Positions 34,035 through 41,523 of a DNA stretch of 41,523 nt are shown here, piece after piece. Both the position numbers and the translations under genes were made by a program. Each line of letters starts with the position of its first letter. Position 1 is the stretch's first letter. The notes under the pieces were generated by a model. That model was given only the letters and a program-made list of their open reading frames with translations, made no database searches and had not been told where the DNA came from. Source of the stretch: Promethearchaeota archaeon (GTDB taxonomy: Archaea; Asgardarchaeota; Lokiarchaeia; Sigynarchaeales; SOKP01); the NCBI GenBank assembly GCA_004524515.1, contig SDNV01000008.1, positions 1-41,523 of the forward strand, given 5' to 3'.

Positions 34035-35942
34035 ATGAACAGGTTCGAAAATTTATTAATCGAATATAGAGAAGAATTACAAGAATTAAAACAGACGGTT
34101 ATAAATTATCAATATATCATCGAAAATACGAATGATATAATTTCCATTTTCGATAAGAATTTAAATCTCATATATATTAACGATATCCAGCAAAAAATAT
34201 CCGGATTTTCAAAAGAAGAAATAATGGGGAAGAAGGCGATGGATTTTATTCATCCTGAAGATATTTCTCGATCTATCAACTTATTCCAAAAAGCTAAAGA
34301 GAGTGGAGAAGGATTTGGGGGATTTAGACTACGATGCAAGGATGGGTCCTATGTATGGTTGGAAGTTAATGCCAAAATTGTTCACAATAAAAAGGGAGAA
34401 CCAAACGCGATTCTGGTCTCTAGAGATATTACTAATCGAAAATTAATAGAAGAAAAATTAAAAGAATCTGAAGAAAAGTATAAAATAATAACGGAACACG
34501 CAAATGATTTGATTTGTATTATTGATGAAAAATTTAAATTCGATTATATCAATGAAAACGTTCATGAACGATTATTAGGATATAGAAATAAGGATTTGAT
34601 TGGTAAGCATGTAGGATTATTTATCCATCCCGATGACCTTGAATTTTCTATTGAAAGCTTTCGGGATGCGATTCAAAAGGGTGAATCTAAAGGAGAAATT
34701 CGATTTCAAAATAAGCAAGGGAATTACATATGGATCGATTTTAAAGGAGAGCATTTTTTTGATCATGATGGAAAAAGAAAGCATTTTTTAATTTCAAGAG
34801 ATATTACCGAACGCAAAATGGTAATGCAACAATTAAAAGATTCAGAAGAAAAATTTAGAATTCTTTATGAAAAAACATATTTGGGTATTCTTCTCATCAC
34901 TAAAGAGGGTGTTATTCTTGATTGTAATCGATCCTTCGAAAAAATATTTGGATTTGCAAAAGAGGAGATCGTAGGTAAGAAATATAAAGATATTGGCATG
35001 GTTCCCGAAAAGACAATGCCAATCCTTCTGTATCGGCTAAATAGAGTCTCTAAAGGGAAAAAAATTCCAACAATAGAATTTAAAGTTAAGAAGAAAAATG
35101 GTGAAAAAATCTGGGTAAGGATTAAATCATCATTAGTTGATGTCGGGGTGAATTCATATATACAAATTATCGGAGAAGATATCACCGAACTGAAAAACGC
35201 AGAAAACCTCGTAAAAAAGGAGATAAAAAAATTAAAAGAACTCGATCAAGTCAAAACTGATCTGATAACCCGAATATCTCATGAAATAAAGACCCCATTA
35301 TCCTTAATTTGTGGAGCTACAGAATTTCTATCCGAGTATTATAAAGAATTCCAAAATGATAAAGTGAATGAAATATTAGAAATTTTAAAGAGAGGTGGAC
35401 ATAGATTAATCCTTTTAGTAAAAAATTTAATTGATGCTTCAAAACTTGATTATAGCAATATACAATTAAAGGTTCAGAAAGAAAATATCTCAGAAATTAT
35501 CAGGTATTGTATAAATGAGATAAAATTTTTTGCTGAAAAGCGAAATCATGTGATTAGTTTCGATTTTGACGAAGATATCTTCTTAAGTGTAAATCGGGAG
35601 AGAATAGAACAGGTAATTATGAATATTTTGGTAAATGCTGTAAAAAATACACCTCCCTTTGGGAAAATTTACATTAATATAAAAAAGGATAATGAATATG
35701 TTGAAATTTCAATTAGAGATACAGGTGTCGGATTGACGGAGGAAGAAAAACCGAGATTATTTAAAAAATTTGGAAAGATTGAAAGATATGGAAAAGGATT
35801 GGATGTAGATACGGAGGGTTCAGGATTGGGATTATATATCTCGAAAAAAGTAGTTGAATTACACGGAGGCAAATTATGGGCGGAATCAGAAGGGAGAAAT
35901 AAAGGAGCTTGCTTTATTATTAGATTACCCGTAATAGCTTAA
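34035..35942 (+). CDS. Soluble sensor histidine kinase with three PAS domains
   Basis: 635 residues without membrane segments or signal peptide. PAS1 about 25-137, PAS2 about 148-262, PAS3 about 272-388; the first two end in the DITxRK motif (ISRDITERK) and show HPED/HPDD turns typical of PAS-PAC units. The dimerisation/phosphoacceptor helix carries the H-box ISHEIKTPLSL (His416). The ATPase domain has the N box (NILVNAVKNTPP), G1 (DTGVGLTEEE), F box (LFKKFG) and G2 (GSGLGLYISKKVVELHGG). It autophosphorylates in response to a cytoplasmic signal. No response regulator is encoded nearby, so it is an orphan kinase. The PAS remnant upstream may be unrelated debris or a degraded partner. Confidence 0.93.
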   Translation: MNRFENLLIEYREELQELKQTVINYQYIIENTNDIISIFDKNLNLIYINDIQQKISGFSKEEIMGKKAMDFIHPEDISRSINLFQKAKESGEGFGGFRLRCKDGSYVWLEVNAKIVHNKKGEPNAILVSRDITNRKLIEEKLKESEEKYKIITEHANDLICIIDEKFKFDYINENVHERLLGYRNKDLIGKHVGLFIHPDDLEFSIESFRDAIQKGESKGEIRFQNKQGNYIWIDFKGEHFFDHDGKRKHFLISRDITERKMVMQQLKDSEEKFRILYEKTYLGILLITKEGVILDCNRSFEKIFGFAKEEIVGKKYKDIGMVPEKTMPILLYRLNRVSKGKKIPTIEFKVKKKNGEKIWVRIKSSLVDVGVNSYIQIIGEDITELKNAENLVKKEIKKLKELDQVKTDLITRISHEIKTPLSLICGATEFLSEYYKEFQNDKVNEILEILKRGGHRLILLVKNLIDASKLDYSNIQLKVQKENISEIIRYCINEIKFFAEKRNHVISFDFDEDIFLSVNRERIEQVIMNILVNAVKNTPPFGKIYINIKKDNEYVEISIRDTGVGLTEEEKPRLFKKFGKIERYGKGLDVDTEGSGLGLYISKKVVELHGGKLWAESEGRNKGACFIIRLPVIA

Positions 35943-36073
35943 TCTTTTAGATTAAAATATTAATACTAGAAATTAAATTTAAATCTGCTCAATTTTAGCT
36001 GCTGATCTGGATTTGAGGTCGTTAACCATTCTTTACGATACATGTTAAAGATATCTTTTAGAAATAGAAAAAA

Positions 36074-36114
36074 TTTATATATAAGTTTCGGCTTATTATA
36101 AGTTATAACTTATA
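36074..36114 (+). promoter_or_regulatory. TATA box and 18-bp palindromic operator before the ECF S-component
   Basis: TTTATATATA (36074-36083) is a good TATA. A perfect 18-bp palindrome, TATAAGTTATAACTTATA (36097-36114), covers the expected start site about 27 bp downstream. A protein bound there would block transcription of the transporter gene. A further half-site-like ATAAG lies at the right edge of the TATA. Confidence 0.5.
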
Positions 36115-36131
36115 TGTAAATTTGATGAATA

Positions 36132-36761
36132 ATGGAAACTAAAGCCAAATCAAAAGAAAATAGATATCAAACTCGAGTTAAAAATTTCATGGGATACAGT
36201 TATCCCGTTGATACTTTAACAATCTCAATGATAGGGATCTTTGCTGCCTTAATATGTGTGTTGACTATGATTATTGCTGTTCCTATTCCTGCCACTCAAG
36301 GATTTATTAATATTGGAGATGCTGGAGTAATGATTACAGGATTGCTATTTGGTCCAATCATTGGTGGAATTGCAGGGGGAGTAGGTTCAGCTTTAGCAGA
36401 TATTTTTTTAGGTTATACTATATATGCCCCCGCAACTTTAATAATTAAGGGATTAGAGGGTTTTATTGTCGGGTTAATTGCGAATCCAAAAAAGAATTAT
36501 AAAAAATTAAATTATAAGGACATACTAGCTGTTTTAATTGGTGGGTCAATCATGGTTTTCGGCTATTTACTCTATGAGATAGTAATTTTTGGATTTCCAG
36601 CAGCCTTATATGAATTTGTACTGAATGCAACTATACAATTTGGTGTGAGTGTCATAATTGCGATAATTTTTGCTAAAACGGTTCGAAGAAATATTATTGA
36701 TAGTTTACCTCAAGTTTTTGACAAAATATTTATTATAGAATTTAATGAAGAAAATTCATAA
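36132..36761 (+). CDS. ECF-type transporter substrate-binding (S) component
   Basis: 209 residues, about six helices. The pattern matches ECF S-components: a leading helix LTISMIGIFAALICVLTMI, then INIGDAGVMITGLLFGPIIG, GGVGSALADIFLGY and ATLIIKGLEGFIVGLIA. These proteins bind a vitamin or vitamin precursor and use a shared EcfT/EcfA energising module, which is not encoded here. The first 35 residues form a charged cytoplasmic tail. The substrate cannot be told from sequence. A palindrome over the predicted start site suggests repression when the vitamin is plentiful. The 3' end overlaps by 6 bp the 3' end of the convergent threonine synthase gene. Confidence 0.8.
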   Translation: METKAKSKENRYQTRVKNFMGYSYPVDTLTISMIGIFAALICVLTMIIAVPIPATQGFINIGDAGVMITGLLFGPIIGGIAGGVGSALADIFLGYTIYAPATLIIKGLEGFIVGLIANPKKNYKKLNYKDILAVLIGGSIMVFGYLLYEIVIFGFPAALYEFVLNATIQFGVSVIIAIIFAKTVRRNIIDSLPQVFDKIFIIEFNEENS

Positions 36762-38135
36762 TAAAGTGATTAGAACATCCATAGCATCCAAAACTTTCTT
36801 TCCTTCCTCAGTTATAAAATAAATAACTTTCTTTCCCTCTTTTTTTCGATATATTAATTTTTTTGATTCTAATTCTTTGAGATGCTGATATATGGCAGGT
36901 AAACTCACTGATCCTATTATATCTTTAAGCTTAGTCCCGTGAATTCCTTTTTTATCTGAAATCGAAATTTGAGATAATATTTTTAATTTGGTGCTGAGAA
37001 TACCGCCCATTCCGGCTGTTTTTGCCTTAGAGGATAGGGCTTCTAAAACATATGGAGCTTTTAATCCACTCCCCGTAATTAAACAGACTACATTATCATC
37101 CTGTTTCATTTTATGATGTTGAATTAGAGTAGTTAATACCCCGATAGTTAATGCTGATGCGGGTTCGGCAAAAATCCCCTCATATCGTGCGAGATCTCCT
37201 AAAGAACTTAGCATCAAATTTTCTGTCAATGCTATTGCTGTGCCTTTACTCTCATTTATGGCTCTTATCGCTGTGGAATGATATAAAGGTTTTTTAACCA
37301 TTATAGATCTTGCTTTAGATTGTAAAATATCATGTTCTACAAAAGTCTCAACTTTCTTATGAAGAAATTCCTCCACAATCGGAGCACAAACCTCAGATTG
37401 TACTCCGACTAGTTTTGGTAAATTTTCAATAAAATCTGATTCTTTTAATTCAGAAAAGCCTTTCCATATACTAACAAGGCATCCCCCATTACCCACTGGA
37501 ATAATAACCCAATCTGGAACTCCTATCTCTTCAAAGATTTCAAAAGCAATAGTTTTTTGGGCTTCAATCGTAAGTGGATTGAATTCTGGTGTGCATTGAT
37601 AATAATCTTTGCCATATTTAGGGGCTAATGCTAAATTTATAGCATCATCAATAGTATTTCCCTCTGTAATGATTTTTGAGTTATAAGCAATTAATTGGGC
37701 CTTTTTACCAATTTCGATATCACTGGGAATTATATTAATACATTCCATGCCTTCTATAGATGTATACGCTGCGATAGAAGCTCCTTGATTTCCATTTGAA
37801 GCACAAATCACTTTTTGAAAATTCCAGCTCCTGGCATGAGAAATTAATAGAGCAGCAGCCCGATCTTTAAATGAATTAGTAGGATTGTGGGTTTCATCCT
37901 TAAAAAATAAATGATGTAACTCTAAATGTTTACCAATTCTATTTGATTCTCTACAAGGAGTTCCACCTTCCCCTAACGTAATAAAAAATTCTTTTTTCAT
38001 TTGAGGTAATGCGAAGTGAAAATCCCAAAATGAGGTATTTTTTTTAATTTTTGCAAATTTTTCCTTATAATTGGAGATATCAGTTTTAAACCAAAGTAGA
38101 CCTCCACAATCTGGGCATTTGTATTCTATTGCCAT
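36756..38135 (-). CDS. thrC: Threonine synthase-like PLP enzyme with C-terminal winged-helix domain
   Basis: 459 residues from ATG 38135. Fold-type II PLP enzyme: LGEGGTPCRE, NPTNSFKDRAAALL with the PLP Lys (Lys90), SNGNQGASIAAY for phosphate binding, and TGSGLKAPY near the end of the core. It should convert O-phosphohomoserine to threonine. From about residue 385 a winged helix follows (LKDIIGSVSLPAIYQHLKEL, then the wing KKEGKKVIYFITEEGKKVL), unusual for this enzyme. Upstream in frame lie CANCNKEFNL codons which, with CPDC at residues 7-10, complete the N-terminal zinc ribbon common in archaeal threonine synthases. That extension has no ATG/GTG/TTG; ATT at 38192 sits 7 bases after a GAGG (38200-38203), so the real start is probably there. 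Confidence 0.87.
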   Translation of the reverse strand: MAIEYKCPDCGGLLWFKTDISNYKEKFAKIKKNTSFWDFHFALPQMKKEFFITLGEGGTPCRESNRIGKHLELHHLFFKDETHNPTNSFKDRAAALLISHARSWNFQKVICASNGNQGASIAAYTSIEGMECINIIPSDIEIGKKAQLIAYNSKIITEGNTIDDAINLALAPKYGKDYYQCTPEFNPLTIEAQKTIAFEIFEEIGVPDWVIIPVGNGGCLVSIWKGFSELKESDFIENLPKLVGVQSEVCAPIVEEFLHKKVETFVEHDILQSKARSIMVKKPLYHSTAIRAINESKGTAIALTENLMLSSLGDLARYEGIFAEPASALTIGVLTTLIQHHKMKQDDNVVCLITGSGLKAPYVLEALSSKAKTAGMGGILSTKLKILSQISISDKKGIHGTKLKDIIGSVSLPAIYQHLKELESKKLIYRKKEGKKVIYFITEEGKKVLDAMDVLITLL

Positions 38136-38784
38136 AAGATTGAATTCTTTATTACAATTCGCACATGAGAATAGGAGAGGATCTCGAATAATAAAATAGC
38201 CTCATAATTTATTGTTAGTATTAAAAGAAATTATATTAGAATCATCGATCGATAATTTTTATTATAAATTTCTTTGAGAATTAATAATTAAATAAATCAA
38301 TTATTTTTTATTATTAGAGTTAACTAGAAAAGGTAAAATAAACTATCAATTCTTAGCCGTAGTTGGTTTTAATAATAATCAATTCTGATTGTTCCATCAT
38401 ATTATCCTTTTATAATTAAGTTATTAAAATGGAAAAAAAAATTGATTAAAATTCATGGGACTTTATCGAATTAGAAGAACCTTTTATAAATAAAATTTAG
38501 ATTAAGATTTCCCATTGAAACATTAAACCACGAATTTGAGTGACTAATTAAATTCATATTTATATTACTAAACTTTCCCTCTTTCAAGAAGTTCTGATAA
38601 GAAAACAATATGATAATACCGGTAGAAAACAATCCAGCTCCATTGAATATAAAATAATTAGCAAGGCGCAAGAACGAACATATGTGGTAGTCTATGATCT
38701 TTTTAAAGAATGCCAAATGTTTAAATAAAATAATATTGATGTTTAACGTATGGGGTATTATTTCACTATTTTTATTTTTAACCG

Positions 38785-38808
38785 TAAATTACACAAGAGT
38801 GTAATTTA
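38785..38808. repeat. Perfect 10-bp inverted repeat, 4-base loop
   Basis: TAAATTACAC and GTGTAATTTA are separated by AAGA. On the plus strand it is followed by an A-run, not a T-run, so it does not look like a standard terminator. Function unknown; it may be a binding site or the mark of a lost element. Confidence 0.5.
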
Positions 38809-39283
38809 AAAAAATAAAAAAAGCGATTATTTGAATATTTTATTCTGAAAAATCGCGATAATATCCCCAGAATTGCGGAGGGTAAATATTTAAAACTGAT
38901 TTATGATCTGCACGTACAAAATGGAACTTTAAATGTAGAAGATATGACTATACTCTGTCCTGAGGGTGATATGAAAAATAATTGTATCGAGCTTGATAGT
39001 GTAGAAAAATTAAGTTTGTATTGTTTAGAAGGGATTTTCAAGTAAAAAGATAATATTCGAAATATTATTTTTTCAACATTAACCCTTTTAGGCTGATTCG
39101 CAAAAAACATGTCCCATTTAGGTCCTTTTATATATGAAAGTTATAACAATTTGGAACCTGAAAGGCATAATAGAATCATAGGAATTAAAAAGACCTTGAA
39201 TTTTCTTCTTATGGTTAAAAAATTAAGACTTTTTAAATAAATATAATTAGAAATACAAAAACAAGAGGGTGTCAATGATGTAA

Positions 39284-39430
39284 TGGTTCCTTATCCATTA
39301 CAATGTATTTAAAAAAGCAAATAAAACAGTCTGGGTTGATAATTTTGCCAAGACCATAATATATAAAGGCAAACCTGCAGATCTTATTACATTTATCGCT
39401 ACTCACTTCGCATTTAGATATGAGAAATAG
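39284..39430 (+). pseudogene. Fragment of an unidentified small protein
   Basis: After ATG-ATG-TAA (39275-39283) the frame stays open for 48 codons and reads like real protein: KTVWVDNFAKTIIYKGKPAD, then LITFIATHFAFRYEK and a TAG. The stop directly after two ATG codons suggests a gene broken near its start. The opposite-strand frame here is a shadow of this. No family is recognised. Confidence 0.35.
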
Positions 39431-39575
39431 AAGAGTTTTATTCCAATGGAAAATAGAAGTTTCAAACATATTATTGATATATAAATACAGTAATTATAAG
39501 ACCTAGATCGAATGTTTTTATACCTCATTCTCTGTAAAATATCATAATCCTATTTTTAATATATTATGCCGGAAG

Positions 39576-39773
39576 GTGACTTATATCACTAAAATGTATC
39601 TTGAATTTAATAAAGAAGAGCAGAAATATTATACGAATTACTTTTTAGAAGAATTTAAAATCGTGGTAAAAGTTCCTTTGATGGAAGAGGAAGAAGAGAA
39701 AGATGAGCCTCCAAAACTATCGGAGTTCTACCTTGATAATAACATCTACATAGCGCATATTGAAAATGGGTAA
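39576..39773 (+). CDS. Possible small acidic protein
   Basis: 65 residues from GTG 39576, or 59 from ATG 39594. The middle is very acidic (MEEEEEKDEPPK). A GGAAGGTGA at 39571-39579 overlaps the GTG and lies 14 bases before the ATG. No family is recognised. It lies on the same strand as the zinc-ribbon protein about 100 bp downstream. The call rests on protein-like composition alone. Confidence 0.35.
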   Translation: MTYITKMYLEFNKEEQKYYTNYFLEEFKIVVKVPLMEEEEEKDEPPKLSEFYLDNNIYIAHIENG

Positions 39774-39871
39774 ATTCAAATAATTTTAAGAAGAGACCCA
39801 AAAGAATACATCCTTCTGATTTTCTGGTAAAATATATATTTACCTTTCACAAATAAAAAATTGATATTGAT

Positions 39872-40126
39872 ATGAAATTCTGTCCTCATTGTAATAATAT
39901 TTTGATTCCGCGAAAAAATAAATTGTTTTGTAAGGTGTGTAATGAAGAATTTGATTTAGATTTGAAGCAAAAGGAGGAATTTAAAATCGTAAAAAAAATT
40001 ATGTGCGATGAATCCGATTCGGAACCAATCATTGTAAAAGAAGGTCAGAAAAAGGAGAACATCTCCGAAGAAGATCGCAAGGCTCATGAAGAGTATTTTG
40101 CCGACCAAGACATTTCTGAGGAATAA
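39872..40126 (+). CDS. Small zinc-ribbon protein resembling the RPB9/TFS N-terminal domain
   Basis: 84 residues. The N-terminal MKFCPHCNNILIPRKNKLFC plus KVCNEEFDLD forms a four-cysteine CxxC...CxxC ribbon like the first domain of RNA polymerase subunit M / TFIIS-like archaeal factors. The second ribbon with the catalytic acidic hairpin is missing; instead there is an acidic, Lys/Glu-rich tail. It could bind nucleic acid or a polymerase as a partial mimic, or be a stand-alone ribbon of unrelated role. The length is far below TFS (about 105-110 residues). Confidence 0.65.
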   Translation: MKFCPHCNNILIPRKNKLFCKVCNEEFDLDLKQKEEFKIVKKIMCDESDSEPIIVKEGQKKENISEEDRKAHEEYFADQDISEE

Positions 40127-40210
40127 AATGTGCTTTATTAATCCATTTAAACACAACATCAAAAAATCATGCAAGAATAGGCGAGAATAAAAAGATTACT
40201 CTTTGCATCT

Positions 40211-40612
40211 TCAGATTAAATTATTATTCTTCACCATTTTATATGTGATATTGTGGAATACCTCTTTGATATTATCTCCCGTTTTGGCAGAACATTTTAG
40301 AAGATCATAGAAAAGATGAGTAGATTCCTCAAAATCTGCAGTATCTACACTTATTTGCCTCTCTTCATTTAAGTCCTTTTTCGCCCCCACCCCCAAGACA
40401 GGGATATCCTATACTTCTTTAGATATATGTTTTTAAAAATGAGAAATCCATGCTTCTAAATTATCGAAACTATTTTTACGGGTAATATAATACATGAAAA
40501 TCCCTCCGGTGTAGCCTTTCGCATAGAAAGGGAGAAACATTTTAAACCTATCCGCCCCTCCCAAATCCCAGATCCCCAGTTTAACCTTAATATCCCTATT
40601 ATTAAAATACAT
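40211..40612 (-). pseudogene. Decayed Ras-like small GTPase
   Basis: In one minus-strand frame from ATG 40612: WDLGGADRFKMFLPFYAKGY (G3), GGIFMYYITRKNSFDNLEAW, then GVGAKKDL (variant G4) and LLKCSAKTGDNIKEVF (G5). It parallels the intact GTPase at 31660-32196 segment by segment. The frame is broken by TAA (40433-40435) and TAG (40409-40411). Upstream of 40612 the frame shifts and no P-loop is found, so G1 is lost. It ends in NNLI, similar to the intact copy's GLI. No function is expected. Confidence 0.85.
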
Positions 40613-40788
40613 TTTTACCTATATTAATATTTACACACCTTTAAATCTATAAAAACAGTAAGTAGAACCCAAAACATCATCGCCAAGTCCGAATGCGCTT
40701 TAAAAAAAGTTTCAGCAAAAAAAATATGTGTATCTCAAACTCTAAATAAAAATTAAAAATAAGAAAAAAATAAAAATAAATATTCGAA

Positions 40789-41523
40789 TTAACGCTTCAA
40801 ATTCGCTGAAGCCCAATCGTAATAACCCGTAGCTTCCATAACTTTCGGCATCTCTGCGAAAAATTGTGCTGTGATGTCCTTAACGTGTTTCGCCGCCACT
40901 GGGTGGAACATCATCGCTAAATCTAAGCCAACTAATGTTAAAGAAAGAGCATTTAATATTTCCCAAACAGGGCCTCTGTATTGTCTTAAACCCCATTCGG
41001 GTACTTGTTTTTCGGACATCCAAGCTTCACGAGCTCCCCAAGCATTTGTAGTACCCCCACTTATAGGATAGGCTAAATCTTCTTCTCCAAGTAGCCCTGC
41101 AACTCGCATTCTTTGATAGATGCTGAAACTATATTCCATCCCATAACCAAGTGTAGCACATGTGGGGTCCATCACAATTCGGTTCCGAGGTAATCCAAGT
41201 TCAACAGCATCCTTATTCATCTTGATCTGGTTATTTAGATCCAAGCTTGTCCAGAGTAAGCAATTATGATCATATTTCACTGCAAGTGGGATGACTTCTT
41301 CCCATGTAGCTTTGTCTGCTGCGGATAACATCAAAACTTCGCTTTCAGACATAGCTGCGAGTTCAGTAAACATTTCAACATCTTTCTTTTTGTTTCCAGA
41401 ACATCCAATTATTACAGGAACATCCACTGCCTGTAATATACTCTCAAACAGCTTTTTAGACTTTGAGATTGGCCAGTCTAAGGTACCAGGATCGATCCCT
41501 AAACTATGAAACGTAATGCATTC
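40789..41523 (-). CDS. cdhD: Acetyl-CoA decarbonylase/synthase delta subunit (CdhD), 5'-truncated by the window
   Basis: 244 residues are visible; the frame continues beyond the right edge, so an internal GTG at 41427 is not the start. Family signatures: LQAVDVPVIIGCSGNKKKDV, MDPTCATLGYGMEYSFSIYQ, AWGAREAWMSEKQ, WGLRQYRGPVWEIL and LDLAMMFHPVA. CdhD with CdhE forms the corrinoid iron-sulfur protein that passes the methyl group to the acetyl-CoA synthase in the Wood-Ljungdahl pathway. The C-terminus is complete; other cdh genes are expected to the right. Codon use and composition are slightly more balanced than in the AT-rich debris next to it. Confidence 0.9.
   Translation of the reverse strand, partial: ECITFHSLGIDPGTLDWPISKSKKLFESILQAVDVPVIIGCSGNKKKDVEMFTELAAMSESEVLMLSAADKATWEEVIPLAVKYDHNCLLWTSLDLNNQIKMNKDAVELGLPRNRIVMDPTCATLGYGMEYSFSIYQRMRVAGLLGEEDLAYPISGGTTNAWGAREAWMSEKQVPEWGLRQYRGPVWEILNALSLTLVGLDLAMMFHPVAAKHVKDITAQFFAEMPKVMEATGYYDWASANLKR

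Larger units (their letters stand above)
38205..39575. other. Gene-poor, AT-rich stretch with decayed reading frames
   Basis: About 1.4 kb without an intact recognisable gene. On the plus strand 38824-39043 is open and protein-like (RIAEGKYLKLIYDLHVQNG, then VEDMTILCPEGD) but lacks a start codon. Another fragment at 39284-39430 is listed separately, as is a perfect hairpin at 38785-38808. Minus-strand frames of 65-81 codons here lack ribosome-binding sites and family resemblance. The region most likely holds degraded genes. Confidence 0.5.

Noticed and set aside
38471..38716. 81-codon minus-strand frame as a gene
   Set aside because: It sits in AT-rich debris, has no start signal and shows no recognisable pattern.
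1..41523. tRNA, rRNA or insertion sequences
   Set aside because: No tRNA-like cloverleaf, rRNA segment, transposase frame or flanking terminal repeats were recognised by eye; a tRNA or covariance-model scan would be needed to exclude them fully.

Overview
The window looks like a piece of an Asgard archaeal genome, most likely Lokiarchaeota-like. The DNA is AT-rich. It has an intact Ras/Rab-type small GTPase and the wreck of a second one, archaeal TATA boxes, several genes that look leaderless, and an archaeal-type acetyl-CoA decarbonylase/synthase delta subunit. The enzymes point to an anaerobic, CoA- and ferredoxin-based metabolism: a complex-I/group-4-hydrogenase-like membrane complex, an ADP-forming acyl-CoA synthetase alpha subunit, a double-cubane cluster protein and many 4Fe-4S proteins. 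The assignment comes from gene content only; no rRNA gene is present.

Layout. (1) 1-4709 (+): the end of an operon for an energy-converting complex: two antiporter-like membrane subunits, a NuoC-like subunit, and one polypeptide fusing a 2x[4Fe-4S] ferredoxin, a NuoB-like small subunit and a NuoD-like large subunit. In the large subunit both NiFe CxxC motifs read CxxD, and the usual quinone-site residues are also missing. (2) 4884-9937: an MrfA/Hrq1-type helicase and two unrecognised membrane-anchored proteins. (3) 9938-18593: a LysR regulator divergent from an acyl-CoA synthetase alpha subunit with palindromes between them, a DsrE-TusA sulfur-relay pair, a YjiM-like double-cubane protein, a nitronate monooxygenase-like flavoprotein, malic enzyme and an RGG-rich ferredoxin. 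(4) 18832-31500: a FadD-like ligase, then a five-gene minus-strand operon (two saccharopine-dehydrogenase-like oxidoreductases, hydantoinase/oxoprolinase B and A, an acyl-CoA ligase), a divergent winged-helix regulator with a methyltransferase-like domain, and a GPH-type transporter. Paired operators TTCCA-N5-TGGAA, 24 bp apart, lie in the divergent region and again at the transporter promoter, which defines a small catabolic regulon. (5) 31660-36761: a small GTPase, a 7TM protein, a broken PAS gene, a three-PAS histidine kinase and an ECF S-component. (6) 36756-41523: a threonine synthase with a C-terminal winged helix, a gene-poor stretch with decayed reading frames, a small zinc-ribbon protein, a GTPase pseudogene and CdhD running off the end.

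The most notable items are the three-way fusion with modified active-site motifs, the four-operator regulon, and genes whose homology and Shine-Dalgarno spacing point to an ATT start codon.
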